From assembly GCF_037137075.1 (NCBI RefSeq), contig NZ_JBBBNV010000012.1, positions 72,397 through 136,396 of the forward strand: 64,000 nt of DNA, given 5' to 3'. Made by a program: the position numbers and the translations under genes. Of the stretch, positions 24,528 through 32,867 are shown in pieces. Under the pieces are notes generated by a model that was not told where the DNA came from, did no database searches, and saw only the letters and a program-made list of their open reading frames with translations. Each line of letters begins with the position of its first letter. Within the stretch, counting starts at the first letter, position 1. Source of the stretch: JBBBNV01 sp037137075. Its GTDB lineage: Bacteria > Bacillota > Bacilli > Paenibacillales > NBRC-103111.

Positions 24528-25616
24528 TTATTTTTTAGACACGTCGGCCTTGAATTCTTTCAACGCCTTCTCGATGAAGGAATTGTCGATGACTTGGGAG
24601 ACATCCACCTTTTTCTTGATTTCGCCCAGGTCAAACATGAAATCCGCTGTCTGCTGCTGGAATTTCGTCGCTTCCGCCGAAACCGGAGCGTTCGTCGGCG
24701 CCGAGCTGGGGTTGGCCAGGGAGACGCGAATCGTGTCCTTGCTCGCATTTTTCACCTTGGCATTCAACTCAATGGCCTCCTCCAGATTGGCTTTTTGCCA
24801 GTCAATGGAGCGCTGGTACGCCTTGAGGAACGCTACAGTAAGCTCCGGGTACTTATCTGCAAATTCAGTGCGGGCCATCACGTAACCCGGGGTAAAAATG
24901 CCCAGCGTGCTTGATTCGGCGACAATGCGTGAGCCGCTGGTCGTTTCCTGGCTGCGATATGGCTCAAAAATCACCCAGGCGTCCACTTGACCGCCCTTAT
25001 AGGCGGCTTGCGCGTCGTTTGGCTGCAAATTCACAAGCTGCACGTCGTTCGGGGAAATGCCTTCCTTCTTCAGCGCGTGCTGCAGAAGCCCCCACGAGCT
25101 GCTTCCTTTGGCGACAGCGACCTTCTTGCCCTTCAAGTCCTTCACCGATTGAATCGGGCTGGAGGCCGGAACGAGAATCGCGTCCGGCGCGCCGCTGCTG
25201 CCCTCGGCAAGCACCTTGAACCCGATGCCGGCCGCTTGGGCGGTAATGGTGCCGATATAGCCGGTGCGGACAATGTCCAGCCGTCCCGCTGCGAGCGCTT
25301 CGTTGTATTGCGACGCGCTGGCGAGCGTCTGGAATTCGACCGTTGCCCCGTATTTGCCCAGCTCCTCGGCAAACCAGCCCTTCTCTTTGCCGATGATCAT
25401 CGGGCCAACCTGACTGCCCTCCAGACGGACGACGACACCTTTGTATTTGTCTGCATCCGGCTTCGGAGCCGTAGAGGCGGGGGAAGCCGGTGCGCCTGCT
25501 GCGCTGCCTGTGCTGCCTGTGCCGGGTGAAGTGCCGCCGCCGCAAGCTGCCAGCAGCAGGCCAAAGACCGCCAAAAGCAACACATAAACTGCTGTGGATC
25601 GATACTGTTTCATCAT
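24528..25616 (-). CDS. Sulfonate-type ABC transporter substrate-binding lipoprotein (SsuA-like)
   Basis: A 362-residue lipoprotein. The signal peptide ends in the lipobox LLLAAC (lipid-bearing Cys near residue 24), followed by a Gly/Ser/Pro linker. The mature part has the SsuA/TauA hallmarks: GKEKGWFAEELGKYGA (about 90-105), ARLDIVRTGYIG-like binding-site segment with AAGRLDIV, VKDLKGKKVAVAKGSS (about 155-170) and YKGGQVDAWVIFEPY (about 205-220). It binds the substrate outside the membrane and delivers it to the permease. The start at 25616 follows AGGAGG; a second ATG at 25613 is equally possible. It heads the transport/oxidation cluster. Confidence 0.9.
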   Translation of the reverse strand: MMKQYRSTAVYVLLLAVFGLLLAACGGGTSPGTGSTGSAAGAPASPASTAPKPDADKYKGVVVRLEGSQVGPMIIGKEKGWFAEELGKYGATVEFQTLASASQYNEALAAGRLDIVRTGYIGTITAQAAGIGFKVLAEGSSGAPDAILVPASSPIQSVKDLKGKKVAVAKGSSSWGLLQHALKKEGISPNDVQLVNLQPNDAQAAYKGGQVDAWVIFEPYRSQETTSGSRIVAESSTLGIFTPGYVMARTEFADKYPELTVAFLKAYQRSIDWQKANLEEAIELNAKVKNASKDTIRVSLANPSSAPTNAPVSAEATKFQQQTADFMFDLGEIKKKVDVSQVIDNSFIEKALKEFKADVSKK

Positions 25617-25747
25617 GTCATCCTCCTGTGAATGGGAAATGTAAGCGGTATGCCGCCTGTTGAATGGATAGGGTGCTGCTCCGGCTCTTCGGCCGATGAA
25701 GCCGGATGCTGTTCCGCTCTTCACGCGGGGCCGTCCGGAGCCTGGTG

Positions 25748-26971
25748 TTATGCCCCCCGACTGCGGTCCGTATCGGCCAGATATGCCTCATACGCCTCGG
25801 CCAGCCGGCTGACCCCCAGCTCCAGAGCCTCCTCCTCGCAGTAGCTGAAGGACAGCCGGGCGTAGCGCGCCCCATCGTTCGGCGACAAATAAAATTGTCT
25901 GCCATCGATGAAGCTGACGCCGTGCTCAGCCGCATAGCGGACGAGCTCGCCGGTGTCGACTGCTTCCTTGAATCGCAGCCAGACGAAGAAGCCGCCCTGA
26001 GGAACTGTGTATTCAATCGCCTCGCCAAAGTGCTTGTCCAGGGCGTGGAGCAGGCTGTCCCGCTGCCGACGGTAACGGTTGATAAGCCCGCCGATGTGCT
26101 CCTCCAGGGAATAGCTCTGCAATAAATTACCGACAATTTGCTGGGTGAATACGCTGGCACGGCTGCCGTGGAAGAAGGTTCCCAGCTTGCCGATAGCCTC
26201 CTGCGAAGCAATGGCCCAGCCGACTCTGATGCCAGGCGCGATCGTCTTGGAGAAGGTGCCCAGATAGATCGTTCGCCGCGGGGCTGATGCGTATATAGCG
26301 GGCAAATAGCTGTCTTCGAAATTGAGCTCCGAGTAGGCGTCATCCTCCAGAATGAAGAAATTGTAGGCTTCGGCCAGCGCCGCAAGCCGCTTGCGGCGTT
26401 CGGCCGACAAGCTGACGCCACCCGGGTTATGGTAATTCGGGATGCAGTATAGCAGCTTCGGCAGCGGTTGCCCCGTGCGGACCGCCTGTTCCAGCGCTGC
26501 TTCCACCAGATCGACCCGCAAGCCGTCTTCGTCGATAGGAAAGGATGTCAATTTCGCTTCGCTGGCTCGGAATGTATTTAATGCCCCGAAGAACGTCGGC
26601 GACTCCACCCATACGTGGTCCCCCGGCTCCAGAATTGCGCGGCAGGCGAAATCAATCGCTTGGCCGGAGCCATAGGTGACGAGTACATTCTCAGGCGCGG
26701 CCTGGATGCCCCGCAGCGCAGAGCGGGCTGCAATCCATGTGCGCACCAGCTCCGGCCCATTAGCTCCGGAATACTGTAGTGCGGCAGGGCCTTGAACCAG
26801 AATCGCCTGCGCCGCCGACTGCTGGAGCGCTTCATAGGGAAAGGCGTCGGACACAGGAGAGCCGTAGGAGAGCGGAACGACATCGGTCCGATTAGCGGCT
26901 TGCGCGGCTCCCATCGGAGCGGTTTGCGGAACACGTCTAGCAAATAAAAATGGAGCCATTGGTTCGCTCAT
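25748..26971 (-). CDS. PLP-dependent aminotransferase, class I/II (LysN/MocR-catalytic-like)
   Basis: A 407-residue fold-type I aminotransferase. Seen are YGSGQAIDF (PLP phosphate contact, about residue 100), the IPNYHNPGG segment, LEDDAYSEL (Asp that bonds the PLP ring nitrogen, about 209-216), and TFSKTIAPGIRVGW with the Schiff-base Lys242; a distal Arg for carboxylate binding is in ARLSFSY. This pattern matches 2-aminoadipate/aromatic aminotransferases and the catalytic half of MocR regulators, but no DNA-binding domain is present. The start is uncertain: ATG at 26971 or GTG at 26983. It lies upstream of the sulfonate genes and opposite the LysR gene; a role in amino-group removal from an amino-sulfonate is conceivable. 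Confidence 0.85.
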   Translation of the reverse strand: MSEPMAPFLFARRVPQTAPMGAAQAANRTDVVPLSYGSPVSDAFPYEALQQSAAQAILVQGPAALQYSGANGPELVRTWIAARSALRGIQAAPENVLVTYGSGQAIDFACRAILEPGDHVWVESPTFFGALNTFRASEAKLTSFPIDEDGLRVDLVEAALEQAVRTGQPLPKLLYCIPNYHNPGGVSLSAERRKRLAALAEAYNFFILEDDAYSELNFEDSYLPAIYASAPRRTIYLGTFSKTIAPGIRVGWAIASQEAIGKLGTFFHGSRASVFTQQIVGNLLQSYSLEEHIGGLINRYRRQRDSLLHALDKHFGEAIEYTVPQGGFFVWLRFKEAVDTGELVRYAAEHGVSFIDGRQFYLSPNDGARYARLSFSYCEEEALELGVSRLAEAYEAYLADTDRSRGA

Positions 26972-27042
26972 CGTGATGATCACAACCCTTCAATAATGAA
27001 TAAAATAAATGAAACAGGCTAAAGCGGCCGCCGGCAGCCTGC

Positions 27043-27070
27043 CGGAAATTTTTTAAAATATTAATTTCCG
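27043..27070. promoter_or_regulatory. Inverted repeat in the aminotransferase/LysR divergent region
   Basis: CGGAAATT-N12-AATTTCCG is a perfect 8-bp inverted repeat in an AT-rich divergent region. It contains the T-N11-A geometry preferred by LysR-type regulators and is a good candidate for the binding site of the adjacent LysR protein. Confidence 0.5.
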
Positions 27071-27183
27071 ATAGAAATACAATGAATTAGTAATTGAATT
27101 GTTACATATTCCGAATTACAATGTAAAATATAAAAACACAATGGTTCCATAACCAGGACTTATGACCGGAGAGGGGTTTGAAC

Positions 27184-28074
27184 GTGCGCATAGAACAGCT
27201 TAGATACTTGGTCGAGGTCGCGCATAACGGTTCCATCACATTGGCCGCGGAGAAGCTTCATCTGTCGCAGCCGAACATCAGCAATTCCATTTCAGCCCTG
27301 GAGGATGAAATTGGATTAGCCATCTTCACCCGAACTCGCTCAGGGACCCGTCCAACGGCCGTAGGCCACAATCTGATCCAGTTGGCGGAGGAGATTTTGG
27401 TCAAATGGGATCAATTCGGGGAAGCGGCCAGACTGAACAGCTCGCTTATCAATGAGCGGCTCGTTATCGGAGCCACCTTCGGGGCGTGCACCAGCTTTTT
27501 GCCTAAACTGCTGACAAGCTATTCGGAGAAATACCCTTTTGTAGAGCTGCAAATTATCGAAAGTCACCCGGCGGAGATTGAAGAGCGGCTTGTATCCGGG
27601 GACTGGGATTTGGGTTTCATTGGAACACCGGAGGAAATGGCTTTCAAAGACCTGGTAACCGAGAAATTTATGAAATGCCGTATTATGGCCTGCGTCGGAG
27701 GGAAATCCCCTTTGGCCGCCAAGGAGAGCCTATCTATGGAGGAAATTATCGGTCATGCCATTATCGGCACTTCCGAGCATATCAGGGAGGAGCTCCAGCG
27801 ATTTGGACCCATCCGGGAAATGTTCCACTCCAAGCATTCGGAGGTATCCAAGCGTGTCATTAGCGAAGGGCTTGGAATCGGCTTTTATCTGGACATCTCC
27901 TTGAAAAATGATCCTTACGTCATGACCGGAAATATCGTGCCCATTCCGCTGCAGACCGAGCATCCGGTGGAGTTTTACTGGCTTCATGCCAAAAAGAGGC
28001 TGTCACTTGCTTGCGAGACGTTTCTTAAAGAGCTCCATACGCTTGTCCCTCAGTTGTTGCGGATCAACGCTTGA
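27184..28074 (+). CDS. LysR-family transcriptional regulator
   Basis: A 296-residue regulator. The winged helix-turn-helix is at residues 1-60 (MRIEQLRYLVEVAHNGS, AAEKLHLSQPNISNSISALE), followed by the periplasmic-binding-like effector domain from about residue 90. A GTG at 27184 with GAGGGG 7 bases before gives the canonical LysR N-terminus; the TTG at 27178 is too close to the site. It is divergent from the aminotransferase and the sulfonate cluster and probably activates it when sulfur is limiting, in the manner of CysL or YtlI; this is inference from position. Confidence 0.92.
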   Translation: MRIEQLRYLVEVAHNGSITLAAEKLHLSQPNISNSISALEDEIGLAIFTRTRSGTRPTAVGHNLIQLAEEILVKWDQFGEAARLNSSLINERLVIGATFGACTSFLPKLLTSYSEKYPFVELQIIESHPAEIEERLVSGDWDLGFIGTPEEMAFKDLVTEKFMKCRIMACVGGKSPLAAKESLSMEEIIGHAIIGTSEHIREELQRFGPIREMFHSKHSEVSKRVISEGLGIGFYLDISLKNDPYVMTGNIVPIPLQTEHPVEFYWLHAKKRLSLACETFLKELHTLVPQLLRINA

Positions 28075-28085
28075 GGACCGGCACG

Positions 28086-28578
28086 CATACGTTTGCTTGG
28101 TGAAACACGCCCAGCTTCCTGCCGGGGCCGCGAGATTCGGGGGACATCCGGATTTGCCTGATGCTATCGACTGGCCTGCCGGGAAAGAGGGGCCGCTTTG
28201 CTTTTTTGCTCAATTCCGGCTCACTGATTTGGCTCCATTGGCCGCAGGGCGGGATCTGCCTTCAAACGGCCTGCTGTACTTTTTCTACGATAACGACTCG
28301 TATGCTAGTGTGGTGCTTTCCGATGATACGTCCGGGTGGCAGGTGCTGTACATTGACGAAACGGCGGGGCCTCTCCGGCGGAGAGAATGGCCGGAGGGTC
28401 TATCTTCCGACTGCAGGCTTCCCGCAAGCCGTGCGGTGTTCAGCGAGGCCGACACATTGCCGGAGTGGGATTCCCAAGCCATTGGCGGGTTAGGCATGGC
28501 TGCTTGTATTTTATGATGAGGAATCAAGATTTGCAGGAACGCCGCTTTGACCGGGTGCTCGCTATAGTGGAGTGTTAG
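28086..28578 (+). pseudogene. Broken YwqG-like (DUF1963) gene
   Basis: The frame ending at 28516 encodes the middle of a YwqG family protein: FGGHPDLPDAIDWP, PLCFFAQFRLTDLAPL and GLLYFFYDND are characteristic. It lacks the usual N-terminal third and any well-placed start; only a weak GTG at 28100 is available. The C-terminal signature (CLYFMMRNQDLQERRFDRV to a Cys-stop at 28578) occurs in a different frame, and the stretch between the two is too short, so an internal deletion with frameshift has occurred. It begins 12 bases after the LysR stop. The family has no established biochemical role. I consider it non-functional. Confidence 0.7.
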
Positions 28579-28726
28579 CCTGCGGTAAGCCGGGGCGGGA
28601 TACTTTCGGAGGCGCAGCAGGGCTTCCGCACCGCGCGCTGGAAACATGGCTTATCCCGCAGAACATGATTTGCCGGGAGGCTCGACTCGAAGGATGAACG
28701 GCTTGCCAAACGATAATGCCGAAATG

Positions 28727-28764
28727 AAGAAGAGCCCTGCCAGGAATGTGGCAGGGCTCTTCTT
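28727..28764. terminator. Bidirectional terminator before gdhA end
   Basis: A perfect 16-bp stem (AAGAAGAGCCCTGCCA with TGGCAGGGCTCTTCTT) around a 6-base loop. It can terminate gdhA on the minus strand and the remnant transcript on the plus strand. Confidence 0.85.
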
Positions 28765-28858
28765 TGATTGAATCCGGATTTGCAGCACATGGCTGATGGC
28801 ATCCGAATTCGTATTCAGCTCCTATAGGCTGTTCACCTGTGGAATAGAATCGCTGGGC

Positions 28859-30241
28859 TTACACGACGCCTTGAGCGATCATCGCATCGGCGACTTTAAT
28901 AAAGCCGGAGATGTTTGCGCCAACAACCAGATTTCCTGGATGACCGTATTCCTCGGCAGCGCTGACGCTGCTTTGGTAAATGTTTTTCATGATGCTGTGC
29001 AGCTTCGCGTCAACCTCTTCGAAGGTCCAGGACAGACGCATGCTGTTTTGTGCCATTTCCAGTGCGGATACAGCAACGCCGCCTGCGTTAGCTGCTTTTG
29101 CAGGTCCGAACAAGACTTGGTTGTTCAGGAACACTTCAATTGCTTCCAGGGTGGAAGGCATGTTCGCGCCTTCGCCGATGGCAACGACGCCGTTTTCAAC
29201 CAGCAGCTTTGCAGCTTGCTCGTCAATTTCGTTTTGCGTTGCGCAAGGAAGAGCGATATCGCAAGGGATCGACCAGATGCCTTTGCAGCCTTCGGTGTAA
29301 ACGGCATGCGGATGCTCCTTCACATACTCGCTGATCCGTTTGCGCTCTACTTCCTTCAAGCGTTTAACGGTTTGCAGGTTAATGCCCTGCGGGTCGTGGA
29401 TATAGCCGTTCGAATCGCTGCATGCGATGACTTTCGCGCCAAGCTGCTGCGCTTTTTCGATAGCGTAAATCGATACGTTCCCGGAGCCGGAAATCACGAC
29501 GGTTTTATCTTGGAAGCTTTGTCCTTTGCTAGCGAGCATTTCGCTCACGAAATAGACACAGCCATAACCGGTTGCTTCGGTACGTGTCAGGCTGCCCCCG
29601 TAAAGAAGCCCTTTGCCTGTCAGAACGCCGGCTTCGTTGCCGCCGCGAATACGTTTGTATTGGCCGAACATGAATCCGATTTCCTTCGCGCCTACGCCGA
29701 TGTCGCCTGCCGGCACGTCGATGTCCGGGCCCAGATACTTGTACAGCTCGGTCATGAAGCTTTGGGTGAAGCGCATAATTTCAAGGTCCGATTTGCCTTT
29801 CGGATCGAAGTCCGAGCCGCCTTTGCCGCCGCCAATCGGTTGGCCGGTCAAGCTGTTTTTGAAAATTTGCTCAAAGCCAAGGAACTTGATGATGCTGGCA
29901 TTAACCGAAGGATGGAAGCGAAGACCGCCCTTGTAAGGTCCGATAGCGCTGTTGAACTGCACGCGGAAGCCGCGGTTCACTTGCACTTTCCCGTTGTCAT
30001 CAACCCATGGCACGCGGAAGCTGACTACGCGCTCAGGCTCAACGATACGCTCCAAAATGCCGTGCTGCATGTACTTGGGATGTTTAGCGAATACAGGTGT
30101 GAGGGAGTCGAGGATTTCCTTAACCGCCTGATGAAACTCACTTTCATGAGGGTTACGCTGGATGACTAATTCATAGACCGATTGGACATATTGCTGAGCT
30201 TCGGTCTGACGCTCTTCCGTAATCACCGTTGTCACGTTCAA
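28859..30241 (-). CDS. gdhA: NADP-type glutamate dehydrogenase
   Basis: A 460-residue hexameric glutamate dehydrogenase of the GdhA/GDH-I subfamily, which assimilates ammonium by converting 2-oxoglutarate to glutamate. The N-terminal domain has YKGGLRFHPSVN (about residue 95) and the active-site loop PIGGGKGGSDFDPKG with the catalytic Lys (about 125-140). The nucleotide-binding domain has the VVISGSGNVSIYA Rossmann motif (about 245); Ser and Asp after the second strand (CSDSNG) are usual for the NADP-linked form. The start is taken as TTG at 30241, 5 bases after AAGGAG; GTG at 30235 or 30247 are alternatives. The long AT-rich upstream region carries a four-fold 21-bp repeat. Confidence 0.92.
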   Translation of the reverse strand: MNVTTVITEERQTEAQQYVQSVYELVIQRNPHESEFHQAVKEILDSLTPVFAKHPKYMQHGILERIVEPERVVSFRVPWVDDNGKVQVNRGFRVQFNSAIGPYKGGLRFHPSVNASIIKFLGFEQIFKNSLTGQPIGGGKGGSDFDPKGKSDLEIMRFTQSFMTELYKYLGPDIDVPAGDIGVGAKEIGFMFGQYKRIRGGNEAGVLTGKGLLYGGSLTRTEATGYGCVYFVSEMLASKGQSFQDKTVVISGSGNVSIYAIEKAQQLGAKVIACSDSNGYIHDPQGINLQTVKRLKEVERKRISEYVKEHPHAVYTEGCKGIWSIPCDIALPCATQNEIDEQAAKLLVENGVVAIGEGANMPSTLEAIEVFLNNQVLFGPAKAANAGGVAVSALEMAQNSMRLSWTFEEVDAKLHSIMKNIYQSSVSAAEEYGHPGNLVVGANISGFIKVADAMIAQGVV

Positions 30242-30260
30242 AAGCACTCCTTATCGCCAT

Positions 30261-30344
30261 TCGTATTTGCACTTTTTGTACAAAATATTGCACTTTGAAG
30301 TTTTTCCTTTGCATTATTCGTAGCAATATTTGCACTTTGTAACA
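30261..30344 (-). repeat. Four direct repeats at exact 21-bp spacing before gdhA
   Basis: TTGCACTTT occurs at 30267-30275, 30288-30296 and 30330-30338, with a degenerate copy TTGCATTAT at 30309-30317. All four starts are exactly 21 bp apart, so they face the same side of the helix. On the gdhA coding strand the unit reads AAAGTGCAA. The array lies 26-100 bases before the start codon. A clear promoter could not be placed; the repeats may be an operator for gdhA. The rest of 30345-30566 is AT-rich without a gene. Confidence 0.85.
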
Positions 30345-30566
30345 TAAAGTTTAAAACAAAACAGAAGCGATTAGCCAATCAAAAAAATTTTGATACCCGA
30401 TTAATACACTCTATATCAAAATATGGATAATATAGGTAGTTATTAGAAATATGACAGAAAAAATGAGGTAAGTTGTCCTTCTGTGTTGGATTAGGTTATT
30501 CGGAGGGATGTAATATTACTTAATATGATAAGTTAATAAAAATTAGTGTAATAAACTAGAAAAATA

Positions 30567-30600
30567 AAAGCCCCGTTACTAGAAAAAGTAACAGGGCTGT
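30567..30600 (-). terminator. Terminator after ddh
   Basis: On the minus strand AGCCCTGTTACT and AGTAACGGGGCT form a stem with one mismatch, followed by TTTATTTTT. Confidence 0.8.
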
Positions 30601-30667
30601 GTTAGAAATGGTGTATTTCCATAAATTTGCCTAAATCAGCGGTTTCATAACCATATATTTCAAAAAG

Positions 30668-31654
30668 TTACAGTAATTCCTCTCGGAGTTCCTCTGCCGA
30701 TTTAGGGGAGAGATAGCCGAGAGGGATGTCAAACACTGTCTTGGCGCCGTTTTGGCCCTCGCTGCTCAAGCGGTATGCGGCTCTGGTGTAAGCTACCAGC
30801 ACGCTGGCAGTGAATTCCGGATTACTTTCCAGTTTCAGACCGAATTCGATGATTTGTTTGGTGCCTTCTCCGGTTTTTCCGCTGCGAATAACGAAGCCGC
30901 CGTGCGGCATGCCTTGATGATTTGCCTTCAGTTCTTCTTCGGTGATGAAGTTAACTGTCGTATCATAGTCGGAGAAATAGTTCGGCATGTTAACAATGGT
31001 TTCCCGAATGGCCTCTTGATCGGCGCCTTCCTCTGCGACCACAAAGCATTCGCGCAGGTGCTTCTCGCGGGTCGTCAAATCCGGCGTTTCGCCGGAACGG
31101 ATGCGGGTCAGCACCTCTTCAACCGGAACCGTGTACTGAACGCCGGCTTTCACGCCAGGAACGCGGCGAATCGCATCGGAGTGGCCTTGGCTTACGCCTT
31201 TGCCCCAGAAGGTGTAGTCCGTGCCTTCCGGCAAAATAGCCTGGGCAAGCAGGCGGTTCAATGAGAACAAGCCTGGGTCCCAGCCTGTCGAGATGACGCT
31301 CAGGGTACCGCCTTGTTTGGCTGCGGCATTGACTTCATTGAAAAACTCAGGGATTTTGGCATGCGTATCGAAGCTGTCTACGGTATTAAACATTTTGGCG
31401 ATGAACGGAGTCTGCTCCGGAAGATCGGTAGCCGATCCGCCGCACAGAATCATGACATCGATAATGCCTTTGTACTGTTCAATCGTTGAAATATGTTCGA
31501 AACGGATGCCATCAGTGTTAGCTTTTAGCTGATCCGGCTGTCTCCGGGTAAACACTGCCACCAGTTCCATGTCAGGATTTTGGCGAATTGCTTTTTGTAC
31601 GCCTTTTCCTAAGTTGCCATAACCTACAATGCCGACTTTAATGAGCTTTTGCAG
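30668..31654 (-). CDS. ddh: meso-Diaminopimelate dehydrogenase, apparent CTG start
   Basis: A 328-residue NADP-dependent enzyme that makes meso-diaminopimelate, for peptidoglycan and lysine, in one step from tetrahydrodipicolinate. The Rossmann motif VGIVGYGNLG is at residues 5-14 and the substrate-binding segments CGGSATDLPEQTP, STGWDPGLFS and WGKGVSQGHSDA are all present. No ATG, GTG or TTG precedes the Rossmann motif; the nearest ATG (31570) would delete it. A CTG at 31654 lies 7 bases after GGAGG and gives the normal family length of about 326, so I assign it as the start. A sequencing error in an ATT codon at 31642 region is the alternative. A promoter (TTTACA, TATACT) lies near 31690-31730. 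Confidence 0.85.
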   Translation of the reverse strand: MQKLIKVGIVGYGNLGKGVQKAIRQNPDMELVAVFTRRQPDQLKANTDGIRFEHISTIEQYKGIIDVMILCGGSATDLPEQTPFIAKMFNTVDSFDTHAKIPEFFNEVNAAAKQGGTLSVISTGWDPGLFSLNRLLAQAILPEGTDYTFWGKGVSQGHSDAIRRVPGVKAGVQYTVPVEEVLTRIRSGETPDLTTREKHLRECFVVAEEGADQEAIRETIVNMPNYFSDYDTTVNFITEEELKANHQGMPHGGFVIRSGKTGEGTKQIIEFGLKLESNPEFTASVLVAYTRAAYRLSSEGQNGAKTVFDIPLGYLSPKSAEELREELL

Positions 31655-32014
31655 AAAAAGTCCTCCTCGTTGTAAATTTAAAAAGGTTTGTCCCCTCTAC
31701 ATAGTATAAAGATGTTACGTGAAATGTAAACTCTGAGCCTGAAATCTATCTGCAATTCCGAAACCATTTTAGAAATTATTGTGAAAAATCATCCGCCGAA
31801 CCGATAGTGAAATGCGCAGTTACGGAGGCCGGACTGCTCGTTCGGCAGCACCGAAGGCCGTTTTGAGGTGTTAGGCTGCAGGGATAGGACTTGCACTAAT
31901 TATACAAAATTTAGATTTTTTCTTTGAAGACCTGCTGCGGATGTGTTTCAAAAATCGCGCGCCGGAGCTTTACCGATTCTTGCGAAGAACACTCGGCTAA
32001 GGTTCGCTGCTCCG

Positions 32015-32303
32015 CTAGTGGCGCTGCTTGCGGAATTGCTCCGGGGTCAGCAGGACGGAGCTCCAGTGCTTGACGAGCAGGCCAAGCTCCTCCGGGACGA
32101 GCTGCAGCTCGGTGCCGAAGTCGATCTCCTCCTCCGCGTACAGCTCCTGAAGTGCAGGCTGGCGGACCTGGATTATCGTCACGCCGGAGCCCTGTTGCAG
32201 CTGGAAGTGGTGTGATTCGCCGGGATATTGGATTCGGGACTGTCCGGGCCCGAGCAGCATCGGTGTATGCTGGGCCGTGAAGTGGCAGCTTCCCCGCATC
32301 GGG
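32015..32303 (-). pseudogene. Fragment of a cupin/AraC-sensor-like protein
   Basis: A minus-strand frame of about 95 codons ending at 32015 reads as a folded beta-rich domain: HTPMLLGPG, SHHFQLQQG, VTIIQVRQPA and FGTELQLVPEELGLLVKHW. It resembles the ligand-binding cupin part of AraC-type regulators, but there is no good start or DNA-binding domain. It abuts, head to head, the transporter fragment at 32297. I regard it as a gene remnant; identity is tentative. Confidence 0.4.
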
Positions 32304-32492
32304 CCGGGCAAGGTGGGAACCATAGCAGGCCTGTTTTTCGGCTTGTCGTTCGGTTTGGCCGGCATCGGGTCGGTCCTGCTTGGCTGGCTTATTGACTTGA
32401 CCAGCGTCGCTGCGGTGGTGCGTGTGTGCGCCTTCTTGCCGCTGCTCGGCGCGGTGGCGTTTCTGCTGCCGAAGCATGTCCGGAAGCAATAA
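32297..32492 (+). pseudogene. C-terminal remnant of an MFS transporter (fosmidomycin-resistance-like)
   Basis: The last 65 codons of an MFS transporter are preserved: GTIAGLFFGLSFGLAG, then GSVLLGWLIDLTS and a final hydrophobic helix with LPKHVRKQ before the stop. This corresponds to the last two membrane helices of FsrA-type exporters. Everything upstream is missing and replaced by the minus-strand fragment. Confidence 0.7.
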
Positions 32493-32582
32493 GCCGGGAG
32501 TACGGGGGGGGGGAGCCACGGATTTGAGCTTGTTAGGGGCAGGGTCCTGTTAGGTGTACAACGGGTCGGTCCTGCTTGGCTG
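32366..32582. repeat. 21-bp direct repeat flanking the transporter remnant end
   Basis: An exact 21-base sequence beginning CGGGTCGGTCCTG and ending TGGCTG occurs at 32366-32386 (inside the transporter remnant) and 32562-32582 (outside any gene). The second copy is probably a displaced piece of the first or of a lost paralogue. Confidence 0.85.
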
Positions 32583-32767
32583 CGCGGGCAAGCGGTTGAT
32601 GCTGGTCTCAGACTGCCTGAGCTGTGGCCGGATGACCGCCGTCCTGCAGCCAAACGCCGCGCGCTTGGAACTGCGCGCGGCTCGGGAACTGGCACATCAC
32701 GTAACAGTCCCGCGGGCGTGGTTGCGCCCGTAATCCCTGCAGCCGTCCCGGACCAAATCGCAGACAA

Positions 32768-32818
32768 CACAACAAAGAGGAAGGCCGCGGCTGAATGCGC
32801 GGCGCTTCCTCTTTGTTT
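32768..32818. terminator. Bidirectional terminator
   Basis: The stem CAAAGAGGAAG/CTTCCTCTTTG, extended by inner GC pairs, has A and T runs on both flanks. It fits the end of the minus-strand gene at 32868. Confidence 0.7.
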
Positions 32819-32867
32819 ATATTCTGGTGTAAGCCGGAGCAGACAAGAGCGTCCCGGCAATTCGGGC

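Larger units (their letters stand above)
31655..32867. other. Scrambled gene-poor region with gene fragments
   Basis: Beyond the ddh promoter, this stretch holds no intact gene. It contains a minus-strand fragment, the C-terminus of an MFS transporter, a 21-bp direct repeat, several GC-rich hairpins (for example around 32652-32680) and a terminator for the next minus-strand gene. It looks like the debris of past rearrangement. Confidence 0.6.
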
